Below are positions 35,377 to 44,548 of a stretch of 64,000 nucleotides of DNA, piece after piece. The DNA is taken from the NCBI RefSeq assembly GCF_009674585.1, contig NZ_WKJP01000001.1:496001-560000 (forward strand), written 5' to 3'. The position numbers and the translations under genes were made by a program. The first letter of the stretch is position 1. Each line of letters begins with the position of its first letter. The notes under the pieces were generated by a model. The model made no database searches, was not told where the DNA came from, and saw only the letters and a program-made list of their open reading frames with translations. The DNA is from Haloferax marinisediminis (GTDB lineage Archaea; Halobacteriota; Halobacteria; Halobacteriales; Haloferacaceae).

Positions 35377-37056
35377 ATGAGCCAGCGAATGCAGCAGGGT
35401 CAGCCCATGATCATTCTGGGTGAAGACTCGCAGCGCACATCCGGTCAGGATGCGCAGTCGATGAACATCACGGCCGGCAAAGCTGTTGCCGAAGCCGTAC
35501 GCACCACGCTCGGCCCCAAGGGGATGGACAAGATGCTCGTCGATTCGTCGGGCCAGGTCGTCGTCACGAACGACGGCGTCACCATCCTCAAGGAGATGGA
35601 CATCGACCACCCCGCGGCCAACATGATCGTCGAAGTCTCCGAGACGCAGGAAGACGAAGTCGGAGACGGGACGACGACGGCCGTCATCATCGCAGGTGAA
35701 CTTCTCGACCAGGCCGAGGACCTCCTCGAGTCTGACGTCCACGCGACGACCATCGCACAGGGCTACCGCCAGGCCGCCGAGAAGGCCAAGGAAGTCCTCG
35801 AATCGAACGCCATCGAGGTCACCGAGGACGACCGCGAGACCCTCATGAAAATCGCCGCCACGGCGATGACGGGCAAGGGCGCAGAGTCCGCCAAGGACCT
35901 GCTCGCCGAACTCGTCGTCGACGCCGTGCTGGCAGTGCAGGACGACGACGGCATCGACACGGACAACGTCTCCGTGGAGAAGGTCGTCGGCGGCTCCATC
36001 AACAACTCCGAACTCGTCGAGGGCGTCATCGTCAACAAAGAACGCGTCGACGAGAACATGCCCTACGCGGTCGAGAACGCGAACGTCGCCATCCTCGACG
36101 ACGCGCTCGAAGTCCGCGAGACGGAGATCGACGCCGAAGTCAACGTCACGGACCCAGACCAGCTTCAGCAGTTCCTCGACCAGGAAGAAAAGCAGCTGAA
36201 GGAAATGGTCGACAAACTCGTCGACGTCGGCGCCGACGTCGTCTTCGTCGGTGACGGCATCGACGACATGGCACAGCACTACCTCGCCAAGGAAGGCATC
36301 CTCGCAGTCCGCCGCACCAAGTCCTCTGACCTCAAGCGCCTCGCCCGCGCCACGGGCGGTCGCGTCGTCAGCAACCTCGACGACATCGAGGAAGACGACC
36401 TCGGCTTCGCCGGCTCCGTCGGCCAGAAGGACGTCGGTGGCGACGAGCGCATCTTCGTCGAGGACGTCGAAGACGCCAAGTCCGTCACGCTCATCCTCCG
36501 CGGCGGCACCGAGCACGTCGTCGACGAACTCGAGCGCGCTATCGAGGACTCCCTCGGCGTCGTCCGCACGACGCTCGAAGACGAGAAGGTCCTGCCCGGT
36601 GGCGGCGCCCCCGAGACGGAACTCTCGCTCGTCCTGCGCGAATTCGCTGACTCCGTCGGTGGCCGCGAACAGCTCGCCATCGAAGCCTTCGCCGAAGCGC
36701 TCGACATCATCCCGCGCACCCTCGCCGAGAACGCTGGTCTCGACCCCATCGACTCCCTCGTCGACCTCCGCTCCCGCCACGACGGCGGCGAGTTCGCCGC
36801 TGGCCTCGACGCCTACACGGGCGAGGTCATCGACATGGAAGCAGAGGGCGTCGTCGAGCCCCTCCGCGTCAAGACGCAGGCCATCGAGTCCGCAACCGAA
36901 GCCGCTGTCATGATTCTCCGCATCGACGACGTCATCGCTGCTGGCGACCTCTCCGGTGGCCAGACCGGCGACGACGACGACGAAGGCGGTGCACCCGGCG
37001 GCATGGGTGGCATGGGTGGCATGGGCGGTATGGGCGGCATGGGCGGTGCGATGTAA
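35377..37056 (+). CDS. thsA: Thermosome (group II chaperonin) subunit
   Basis: Subunit of the ATP-driven double-ring chaperonin that folds cytoplasmic proteins. The 559-aa product (from ATG 35377; 35371 adds two residues) carries the ATPase motif [38 protein letters not shown] and [12 protein letters not shown]. The C-terminus is a halophilic GGM-repeat tail ([11 protein letters not shown]...) that fills the cavity. The 12-nt repeats encoding it span about 37000-37050. A poly-T tract follows. Confidence 0.97.
   Translation: MSQRMQQGQPMIILGEDSQRTSGQDAQSMNITAGKAVAEAVRTTLGPKGMDKMLVDSSGQVVVTNDGVTILKEMDIDHPAANMIVEVSETQEDEVGDGTTTAVIIAGELLDQAEDLLESDVHATTIAQGYRQAAEKAKEVLESNAIEVTEDDRETLMKIAATAMTGKGAESAKDLLAELVVDAVLAVQDDDGIDTDNVSVEKVVGGSINNSELVEGVIVNKERVDENMPYAVENANVAILDDALEVRETEIDAEVNVTDPDQLQQFLDQEEKQLKEMVDKLVDVGADVVFVGDGIDDMAQHYLAKEGILAVRRTKSSDLKRLARATGGRVVSNLDDIEEDDLGFAGSVGQKDVGGDERIFVEDVEDAKSVTLILRGGTEHVVDELERAIEDSLGVVRTTLEDEKVLPGGGAPETELSLVLREFADSVGGREQLAIEAFAEALDIIPRTLAENAGLDPIDSLVDLRSRHDGGEFAAGLDAYTGEVIDMEAEGVVEPLRVKTQAIESATEAAVMILRIDDVIAAGDLSGGQTGDDDDEGGAPGGMGGMGGMGGMGGMGGAM
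37003..37053 (+). repeat. Tandem GGM-coding repeats at the end of the thermosome gene
   Basis: Variants of GGCATGGGTGGC run in tandem and encode the Gly-Gly-Met tail typical of GroEL/thermosome C-termini. It is coding and not an intergenic repeat. Confidence 0.8.
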
Positions 37057-37134
37057 ATCGCCCCCTGTTAGGCCACCATACACCCACCATCTGACCCACG
37101 CACAGACTCGAATCGTCGGCCCGATTTCGCACCG

Positions 37135-37140
37135 TTTTTT
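37135..37140 (+). terminator. Oligo-T termination site after the thermosome gene
   Basis: A run of six T residues 80 nt past the stop codon; archaeal RNA polymerase often ends at such tracts. Confidence 0.5.
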
Positions 37141-37333
37141 CTGAGTTCACACCCGCGAGTGGCGTCCACGCCCTGAGAATCACGGTTGTCGTCGCGTTAA
37201 TCGAGCACCGGGAGCGCGCTGGAACACTCAGTGGACCACAAATAGCCTATTTGTTCAGTATCTGAGACAGAAGTTGACAAAACGTTCTAAAATACCAGTT
37301 ATGGTGTTCGAAATGTCGGTGGGGGAATCTATA
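37141..37333. other. Intergenic region with a perfect inverted repeat
   Basis: About 190 nt with no gene. It contains ACAAATAgccTATTTGT (37238-37254) in an AT-richer context, about 110 nt upstream of the orphan ABC-tail gene. It could be a regulator operator. Confidence 0.5.
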
Positions 37334-37340
37334 CTTATAC
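37334..37340 (+). promoter_or_regulatory. TATA box of the orphan ABC-tail gene
   Basis: CTTATAC centred about 29 nt before the ATG at 37366. Confidence 0.55.
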
Positions 37341-37365
37341 CCCGTGGCAACCACTGACAAGGTAT

Positions 37366-37773
37366 ATGACCTCCACCGAGACATCGGACCACTCCGCCGT
37401 CTCGGACGCTGCCGACCCAGCGAGACGACCGGCGTTTCTCGCTGTGGTTGGTCCCCGCGTCTCCGAGGCGGCATCGGTCGCCGCCACGTTAGCCTCCGGG
37501 CCACTCGTCCACGCCCCTCTCAGCAAGTCGCCGTCGCGACTCCGTGCGACACTCGCGGCGATGCGCCAACCAGATACGCCGTTCGTCGTCGCGACCGACA
37601 GCGCCGCCGCAGTCCGGGATGCCGACCACGTCCTCGTCACCGACGGCGGGGTCGTCGTCGAAGACGGAACACCGACAGACCTCCTCGCCATCCCCGGTTA
37701 CTACGCCCAGCGATACGGTGACGAAATCGGTGCGAACTTCTCCGACCCCGGGAAGGACGTCGCCGACGAGTGA
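37366..37773 (+). CDS. Orphan protein resembling the C-terminal tail of an ABC ATPase
   Basis: A 135-aa protein. From about residue 65 it aligns by eye with the last ~60 residues of ABC exporter nucleotide-binding domains: RATLAAMRQPDTPFVVAT, then VRDADHVLVTDGGVVVEDGTPTDLLAIPGYYAQRYG (typical ADRIxVLDxGRIVExGTHxELL...GYYAxLY). Walker A, the signature and Walker B are absent, and the H-loop His (usually IAHR) is replaced (VATD). It is therefore not an ATPase. It has its own promoter. Either it is a domesticated domain or a remnant. Confidence 0.75.
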   Translation: MTSTETSDHSAVSDAADPARRPAFLAVVGPRVSEAASVAATLASGPLVHAPLSKSPSRLRATLAAMRQPDTPFVVATDSAAAVRDADHVLVTDGGVVVEDGTPTDLLAIPGYYAQRYGDEIGANFSDPGKDVADE

Positions 37774-37820
37774 CGAACCGGCCCCCAACCTTCTCTTTGC
37801 GTGCTCTCGTAGCCTCTGCC

Positions 37821-37928
37821 ATGGGCGACAGAGCGTGCTACCGTGAGTTCTGCCCGGACTGCGACGCGCAGGTGACGGTCGTCGACGACGAGTGCCCGGG
37901 GTGTGGGCGTGAGTTGGAACTGAAGTGA
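37821..37928 (+). CDS. 35-aa zinc-finger microprotein with two CPxC(G) motifs
   Basis: Too short for most gene finders. ATG 37821 to TGA 37928 encodes MGDRACYREFCPDC... with CPDC and CPGCG spaced about 12 residues apart, a typical haloarchaeal zinc-ribbon microprotein. Haloferax is known to express many of these and several affect biofilm or stress growth. It lies 48 nt after the ABC-tail gene on the same strand. Confidence 0.78.
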   Translation: MGDRACYREFCPDCDAQVTVVDDECPGCGRELELK

Positions 37929-38012
37929 GCAGATTTTCCCGAAGAGCCGAATCCCGCGCGAGTCTGTTCCAACACGCCTCGCTGTGGCTCTCCGATTTTC
38001 CATCAACGAAAA

Positions 38013-38025
38013 GAGCGCGACGGGA
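38013..38025 (+). repeat. 13-nt copy of the tRNA-Arg 3' end
   Basis: GAGCGCGACGGGA here is identical to 38088-38100 inside the tRNA-Arg gene, which are the 3' T-stem and acceptor bases. The two copies are 75 nt apart. Confidence 0.6.
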
Positions 38026-38056
38026 CTCCCGTGAGCACCGCGAGCGGGAGTCAGGA

Positions 38057-38093
38057 GCGCTCGCTGAACGAACGAAGTGAGAGAAGCGAGCGC
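38057..38093. repeat. 9-bp perfect inverted repeat entering the tRNA acceptor strand
   Basis: GCGCTCGCT (38057-38065) pairs with AGCGAGCGC (38085-38093) across a 19-nt loop. The right arm covers the 3' acceptor strand of the tRNA-Arg gene. Confidence 0.6.
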
Positions 38094-38160
38094 GACGGGA
38101 TTCGAACCCGCGGCCGTCGGATTAGAAGTCCGACGCTCTGTCCAACTGAGCTACGCGCCC
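38087..38160 (-). tRNA. tRNA-Arg (anticodon UCU)
   Basis: On the minus strand GGGCGCG (acceptor 5'), TAGCTCAGTTGG (D arm), CGGAC TTCTAA TCCG (anticodon arm, UCU), GGGTTCGAATCCC (T arm) and CGCGCTC (acceptor 3', one G-U pair), with G as discriminator. CCA is not encoded. No intron. Reads AGA, and AGG by wobble. Confidence 0.95.
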
Positions 38161-38203
38161 TCGTATCTCAAAAACAGGTGCCAAATGAAAAACGAATCGG
38201 CTT

Positions 38204-38581
38204 CTATCCGTCGAAGCGGTACAGCGACGTGACCGCCGGAAGCCGGTTGAACATCCAGTAGGCGATGGGCAAGCCGACGATCGTAACCGCGAAGAACGCG
38301 GCGACGTTCGCCCAGAACCAACTGAGCCACCAGCCGACGAAGAGGAAGTACACGCCACGGACGAGGAGCGAGCGCTGTCCCCGGCCAGCGTCGGGCGCCC
38401 CGAGTGAGCGCGGTTCTTTCAGCGAAAGTACCGTCGGCACGAGATTGATGAGTTTGATACCCAGTGGAAGGCCGATGATGGTCGCGTTCAGGAACCACGC
38501 GATGTTGACGACGGCGGGCGTCGCCCACCACCCGATGAACAGGAACCAAATCGCCCTGACGAGGAGGGACCGTTGTTTCAT
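38204..38581 (-). CDS. YccF (DUF307) domain membrane protein
   Basis: A 125-aa protein with the duplicated YccF unit: WFLFIGWW...NATIIGLPLGIKLINL and YFLFVGWW...VTIVGLPIAYWMFNRL. Each repeat is a hydrophobic hairpin. These small inner-membrane proteins are widespread but uncharacterised. Start at ATG 38579-38581 (MKQRSLL); the extension to 38623 is not conserved-looking. Confidence 0.82.
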   Translation of the reverse strand: MKQRSLLVRAIWFLFIGWWATPAVVNIAWFLNATIIGLPLGIKLINLVPTVLSLKEPRSLGAPDAGRGQRSLLVRGVYFLFVGWWLSWFWANVAAFFAVTIVGLPIAYWMFNRLPAVTSLYRFDG

Positions 38582-38707
38582 ACACGACAGTATGCGACAG
38601 GGGAGGAAAAGAGACGTGGCCACACGAGAGTCGGACGGCCGCTGATTTTGCGTGCCCGGAGCGACGTGAAGGGAGGCTTTAACAGCGCGAACACGGTATC
38701 ACCGCCT

Positions 38708-39277
38708 ATGAGAGTCATCGGGACGGTCGGCTTGCCCGGAAGCGGAAAGGGCGAACTCGCCGAAGTGGCCCGCGAAGCAGGCATCCCTGTCGTGACGATG
38801 GGCGACATCATCCGCGAGGAGTGTCGCGCCCGCGGTCTCGACCCGGCGACGGACCACGGGAAGATAGCGAAGGCGCTCCGCGAAGAGGAAGGCGATGACG
38901 CCATCGCCGCGCGCTCGCTTCCCGTCATCGAAGACCACCTCGAATCGAACGACGTGGTCGTCGTCGACGGACTTCGGTCGGGCGTCGAACTCGACCGCTT
39001 CCGTGACGCATTCGGCGACGAGTTCGTCCTCGTGAGCGTCGAAGCGCCGTTCGAGATGCGCGCCGACCGCCTCACCGACCGCGGCCGCGACGAGAGCGAC
39101 ACCGACGTCGAGGCGCTGAAGAAGCGCGAAGCGCGTGAACTCGACTTCGGCATGGACGAAGCGATGGAGCGTGCAGACGTGGTCATCGAGAACACGGGGA
39201 CGCTCGACGAATACCGCGAGACCATCACGCAGTTGTTCGAAGCGGGACCAGACGCGGTTACGGAGACCGCCGAATGA
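38708..39277 (+). CDS. UPF0200 P-loop kinase-like protein
   Basis: A 189-aa nucleotide kinase-like NTPase similar to adenylate or dephospho-CoA kinases. The Walker A is GLPGSGKGEL at the start, and VVVDGLRSGVELDRFRD and RLTDRGRDES are typical of this archaeal family. Substrate unknown. Its stop overlaps the next start by four bases (ATGA), an archaeal couple (UPF0200-UPF0201). Confidence 0.88.
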   Translation: MRVIGTVGLPGSGKGELAEVAREAGIPVVTMGDIIREECRARGLDPATDHGKIAKALREEEGDDAIAARSLPVIEDHLESNDVVVVDGLRSGVELDRFRDAFGDEFVLVSVEAPFEMRADRLTDRGRDESDTDVEALKKREARELDFGMDEAMERADVVIENTGTLDEYRETITQLFEAGPDAVTETAE

Positions 39278-39690
39278 TATACAGCGTCGACGTTCGAATC
39301 GAGGCCCCAGTTCGAGATACCGAGGTCACAGACCGCGTGGCGGACGCTGTCGAGAACCTCTTCCCCGGCGTCGAACTCACCCACGAACCCGGGAAACTCG
39401 TCGCCGAGACCCACGAGTTAGAACGGTTCTCCGAGCGTCTGCACGAGCAGGCGATTCTCGACACTGCTCGTCGGGAGTTCGACAAACGTCGCGACGAGGA
39501 CAGTTTCTCGTTCGCCCTCAAGAAGCAGGCCGCGTTCAAAGGCGTCGTCAACTTCTCTGTCGGCAATCCCGACGAACTCGGCGACATCGAAGTCCACGTG
39601 ACCGTCCGCGACCCGTCGGTCGAAGAACTCGTCGACTACATCGCGCCACCGACCGAAGACGGCCGGCCAATCGACCCCGCAGACAGATAA
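39274..39690 (+). CDS. UPF0201 (RNA-binding-like) protein
   Basis: A 138-aa protein of the UPF0201 family. The segments VDVRIEAPVRDTEV, VADAVENLFPGVELTHEPG and FALKKQAAFKGVVNF are family-like. It is coupled to the UPF0200 kinase-like gene. The family has a fold related to ribosomal L5-like RNA-binding proteins and is thought to touch RNA, but a function is unproven. Confidence 0.85.
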   Translation: MIYSVDVRIEAPVRDTEVTDRVADAVENLFPGVELTHEPGKLVAETHELERFSERLHEQAILDTARREFDKRRDEDSFSFALKKQAAFKGVVNFSVGNPDELGDIEVHVTVRDPSVEELVDYIAPPTEDGRPIDPADR

Positions 39691-39708
39691 CGACGCACAC
39701 GCACCGGC

Positions 39709-40683
39709 TCACGCGACCAACAGCGCCACCGCGATGGCGATGAAGACGATTTTGAGACCGGTGTTGACGGCGATAACTTTCGACCCAAACTCCGGCCCCC
39801 AGATACCGTACTGGAACGGAATCGACCGCTTGAACGTCGAGACGGCGAAGGAGATGATGCCGCCGATGAGCATCGTCGCCACAGCCTGTTTCGGCGTGAA
39901 CGTCTCCCCAATCGCGGGCGCAATCGTCGCGGCACCGGTCGTCGTGTCGAACGCAAAGGCGACGACGACGGGAACGGCGGCACCCGGGAGGCCGACGAGG
40001 TTCGTCAGCGGACTGGCGAGTTCGGTGAACGATTCGAGGTCGGTCGTCTGCAACAAGAGGGTGACGAGTACGTAGACGACGGCGAGTCGTGGGACGATTC
40101 GGCGAACCGTCTTCCACGTCTTTCGACCGGCGTCTTCGACCATCGACCGAACTCCTGATTCGTCCTCGTCGGTCGTCCCACCTGCCCCGTCTGTCTCGGC
40201 GAGTGCCGACGGGGTGACGTTCTGCTTCGAGAGGAGTACCGCACCGGCGACGACACCCGTGAGCGTGATGGCGAGTGCGATTGCCGCACGAGCGCCGACG
40301 TACATGAACCCGACTTCACGGCCGAGAATCGGGATGAGGACCGGCCAGTAGAACGTGAAGATGTGCTGGACGAACCCGAAGAACGTGTTGATGGTGACGG
40401 CGACGAGCGTCGCTCGGTCGTCGAGGACGCCCGACTCGCGGAACTCTGCGAGCATCCCGTACCCTGCCGTCGTCGATGCAGCGGTCGTGACGATAGCCGT
40501 GCCAACCTCGTCGGGGAGGTTCGCGGGACTCGTCAGGTAGCGCGAGAGGCCGGCGATGCGCTCGACGAGGCCGAAGGCGACGACGAGGTTCGCCGCGAAG
40601 ACACCGAGCGCGATGTAGACGGCGATGCGAGCGACCCGTGGAAGGACCTCGAACAGCACCGGGAGGACGGTCGACGTCTGCAC
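39709..40683 (-). CDS. Nucleoside-recognition-domain membrane protein
   Basis: A 324-aa polytopic membrane protein related to the nucleoside recognition/Gate domain family (SpmA/YjiH/FeoB-tail-like). Two hydrophobic halves are separated by a hydrophilic loop (about 160-195). Segments such as TTAASTTAGYGMLAEF and FAFDTTTGAATIAPAIG are characteristic of Gate domains. It may transport a small solute, but the substrate is not deducible. Confidence 0.85.
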   Translation of the reverse strand: MQTSTVLPVLFEVLPRVARIAVYIALGVFAANLVVAFGLVERIAGLSRYLTSPANLPDEVGTAIVTTAASTTAGYGMLAEFRESGVLDDRATLVAVTINTFFGFVQHIFTFYWPVLIPILGREVGFMYVGARAAIALAITLTGVVAGAVLLSKQNVTPSALAETDGAGGTTDEDESGVRSMVEDAGRKTWKTVRRIVPRLAVVYVLVTLLLQTTDLESFTELASPLTNLVGLPGAAVPVVVAFAFDTTTGAATIAPAIGETFTPKQAVATMLIGGIISFAVSTFKRSIPFQYGIWGPEFGSKVIAVNTGLKIVFIAIAVALLVA

Positions 40684-40736
40684 GGGAGGTGGTCGGAGGC
40701 CAGGTAACTAATCGCCGTCGGTCGGTGACGCCCGGT

Positions 40737-41297
40737 TCAAATGAGCAACTGTGCGACGGCGAAGAGGACGACCACACCGAGCACGTCACAGACGTTCGTG
40801 ACGACCGGGATGACCACGTCGTCAGGGTCGAGACCGAACCGGTACGCGATGTAGGTGGCCGTGAACGTCACGAGGACGGCCAAGACGGCGAGCACGATAC
40901 CACTCGTCAGCGCGATCAAGACGACAGAGGAGATAGCCAGCGCCGGGTCGCCGGTGACGACGAGCGTCGCGAACCACGCACCCGTTCCGATGATTGGGAA
41001 CACCGTTATCGCGAGGACGACAGTCGCCAGCGCGTTCCCTGCGAGTTCGTCGTCTGTCGGTGAGAACGTGAGCGTCCCGAGGTGGAACGACGTGGAGAGT
41101 CGTGCCGCGAGGATGCTCCCGAGGTTGCCCGCCGTCCCAATCGTGACTGGCACGAGGACGAGCAACGACGGGAATCGAAGCAACTGCGCCTCGAAACTGC
41201 CGAGGACGAGTCCACTGCCGAGTTCGACGAGCGTGAGTACCAACAAGACAGGGAGCATCGCCCGTGAAATCGCGCGAACGGTCCACTCTGTTGGCAC
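40737..41297 (-). CDS. MgtE-type divalent cation transporter membrane domain (second of a pair)
   Basis: A 186-aa membrane protein of the MgtE/SLC41 transporter core. FPSLLVLVPVTIGTAGNLGSIL-type and RLSTSFHLG segments are the family pore motif. The cytoplasmic CBS and N-domains are missing. It is one nt from the next upstream gene of the same type, so the two probably form a heterodimer that makes one pore, as MgtE is normally a homodimer. Confidence 0.85.
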   Translation of the reverse strand: MPTEWTVRAISRAMLPVLLVLTLVELGSGLVLGSFEAQLLRFPSLLVLVPVTIGTAGNLGSILAARLSTSFHLGTLTFSPTDDELAGNALATVVLAITVFPIIGTGAWFATLVVTGDPALAISSVVLIALTSGIVLAVLAVLVTFTATYIAYRFGLDPDDVVIPVVTNVCDVLGVVVLFAVAQLLI

Positions 41298-41298
41298 G

Positions 41299-41880
41299 TC
41301 AGAACACCCCTGCGATGGCGAGGACTGTTCGCACGGCGATGAGCAAGAACAGGATACCGAAGACGTCGCCGGTCGTCGTCACGAGTGGGCCGACGATGGT
41401 GTCGGGATTTCGCCCGCGTCGGTAGCCCGCGAAGACGACGGTAATCACGACGACGGTGAGGACGACACCCGAGAGCAAGCCGGCAACGATGGCGATACCG
41501 ACGAGAATCGGGAGCGGTGCCACCCGCTGTCCGAGAAACGTGAGGAGAAAGAACGCCACGATGGAAGCGAACGTGCTCGTCAACACGCCGTTTGCGAGGG
41601 CGGCAGTCGCGGCGGCCCGCAGTCGCCTGTCGCCGCCGACGACGTAGGGTTCGATGAGACCCTGATGGAGTGCGGTCGCGATGCGAGCACCGAGTGACCC
41701 GTAGACGTTCCCGCGAGTCGCGAGCAGTGCCGGGATGAGAACGAGTAAGCCCGGGACTGCTCGGAGTTCGGCACGCATGCCGCCGAGGACGACACCGGCG
41801 ATGAGTCCCCCGACGAGACTCGCCGCGAGCGCAGGGAGGGCTTCTTTGTAGGCCTCGACTGCCACGTCTCGGACCGTCAT
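41299..41880 (-). CDS. MgtE-type divalent cation transporter membrane domain (first of a pair)
   Basis: A 193-aa paralogue of the gene just downstream, with PGLLVLIPALLATRGNVYGS and RIATALHQG in the corresponding positions, and five hydrophobic segments. It lacks regulatory domains, so gating must differ from bacterial MgtE. Probably transports Mg2+ or another divalent ion. Confidence 0.85.
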   Translation of the reverse strand: MTVRDVAVEAYKEALPALAASLVGGLIAGVVLGGMRAELRAVPGLLVLIPALLATRGNVYGSLGARIATALHQGLIEPYVVGGDRRLRAAATAALANGVLTSTFASIVAFFLLTFLGQRVAPLPILVGIAIVAGLLSGVVLTVVVITVVFAGYRRGRNPDTIVGPLVTTTGDVFGILFLLIAVRTVLAIAGVF

Positions 41881-42151
41881 TGTCGGGTTCGACGGCCCCG
41901 AGCGTTAAAAGTCGGCGGTATGTCGAATCGCAGTACGGAGTGGTCTGAGTCGAGATGTCTCTCGGTGGTGAACGTGGAGAAAACGCCGATTCAGGGGTCA
42001 GTACTGTTCGAAAAATGGGTGAAGTCTATCGCAATTAGTCCGGCTTCCTTGCCGGAGCGAACGCTGCGTTGTATTCACATTTGTATGAGCCCGAGGTAGT
42101 CACTGACAACGCGACGAAACGGCGGAGCAAAAGAACCGAGTGGGAGAGTCG
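41881..42151. other. Intergenic region with a hairpin
   Basis: About 270 nt with no supported gene. TCCGGC (42039-42044) and GCCGGA (42051-42056) form a hairpin. The composition is less GC-rich than neighbours. Confidence 0.4.
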
Positions 42152-42767
42152 CTACGTCTCGACGACTTCAGTCGGGCCGAACGCGGCTTTCGCAACCGTT
42201 GGGAGTTTCTTGTAGCCAGTCCCATTCGAGGGGACGGAATTGCCATTCGGGAGGTTGGGAACGACGGGGTCCTTGCACTCGTGTGCAGGCGAGTTGAACC
42301 GGTAATACGACCCGACTGTCAACTCTTTTCGCGTCGCGATGACCGTCATGCCAACGGGCTTCGAATTGATTCCGTTGGTCTTCACGCCATTAGACGGGTA
42401 CAGGTACCGAACGAGGTAGAAGTGGTACTTTTTCAGCGCCGACTCGCTCGCGTGGCAGCTCGCAGGCAAGCAGTACTGGAACGCCGGAGCGGGACACAGG
42501 GCCTCCCACGGCGCTTTCCGCTGGAATGCAGAGAGACGGGGGCAACGAGATGTAGTTGTACTTCTTGGGCAGCGCGAACGTCGGGGGAGGACAGTAGTCG
42601 TTCATCATGACGAGCGCCGTCCCGCCCGTGGTTCCGTCGTTCTGTGCCGCCGCGTCGCCTGCGAAGGCGACACCACCGAGTGTCAGCGCACCTGCTGTAA
42701 TCGCACTCTTCCGCAGTACCCCTCGCCGAGAGATACGGTCACCTACCGAGTTTGTTTTTCCTGTCAT
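42152..42767 (-). pseudogene. Tat-signal protein gene interrupted by a frameshift
   Basis: Reading from ATG 42767 gives a Tat signal (ISRRGVLRKS followed by a hydrophobic stretch and AGDAAAQ) and then CPPPTFALPKKYNYISLPPS before running into out-of-frame sequence around 42480-42530, ending at 42390. The rest continues in another frame down to 42152 (ALKKYHFYLVRYLYPSNGV...). Going from frame 1 to frame 2 needs one base skipped, i.e. a one-base insertion in this copy, perhaps in the GGG/GG runs near 42505-42515. Otherwise a small secreted protein of unknown family. Confidence 0.55.
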
Positions 42768-42814
42768 AGCGTTCTCTGGAGGGGAATATCACCACAGCCC
42801 CTCTGTCAGTATTT

Positions 42815-42866
42815 CAACTCATTAGATGATAATATATATTCACAATCTGTCATATTATCGCATTTT
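42815..42866. promoter_or_regulatory. AT-rich promoter-like tract
   Basis: TTCAACTCATTAGATGATAA followed by TATATATT and ATATTATC forms an AT-rich tract upstream of the frameshifted gene (minus strand) and possibly drives it. Confidence 0.4.
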
Positions 42867-42921
42867 AGAGAACGTCTCAGGTCAGGAATAGTTTAGCAGA
42901 GAACATCTCGAGTCAGTACTA
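42867..42921. repeat. Imperfect 24-nt direct repeat
   Basis: 42867-42890 (AGAGAACGTCTCAGGTCAGG...) and 42898-42921 (AGAGAACATCTCGAGTCAGT...) agree at 19 of 24 positions, spaced 31 nt. Nature unknown. Confidence 0.45.
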
Positions 42922-43063
42922 CTCTGGGCAGACAACGCGACGTACACGAAGTCGTGCGCATCGCGTGAATTAGGTACTGACAAGCCTCACTCGACTCCCG
43001 GAAGCCACCGGCGTCTCTACCCGCGAATCAAACGACTCGCGTCGAAGCGACGCGTGGTCAGGG

Positions 43064-44467
<1,404 letters not shown>

Positions 44468-44548
44468 CTACGCCACCGCGCCGGTAAAGGCTTTATCCGT
44501 CGCGTCCGCGGCCGAAGACTTAACCAACGAGCCAGCGACGCGTCTACG

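Noticed and set aside
34387-37083. An 898-codon open frame antisense to nnrE and the thermosome gene
   Set aside because: Shadow frame caused by high GC at third positions; low-complexity Val/Asp/Arg content and no family resemblance, while the plus strand has two clear genes.
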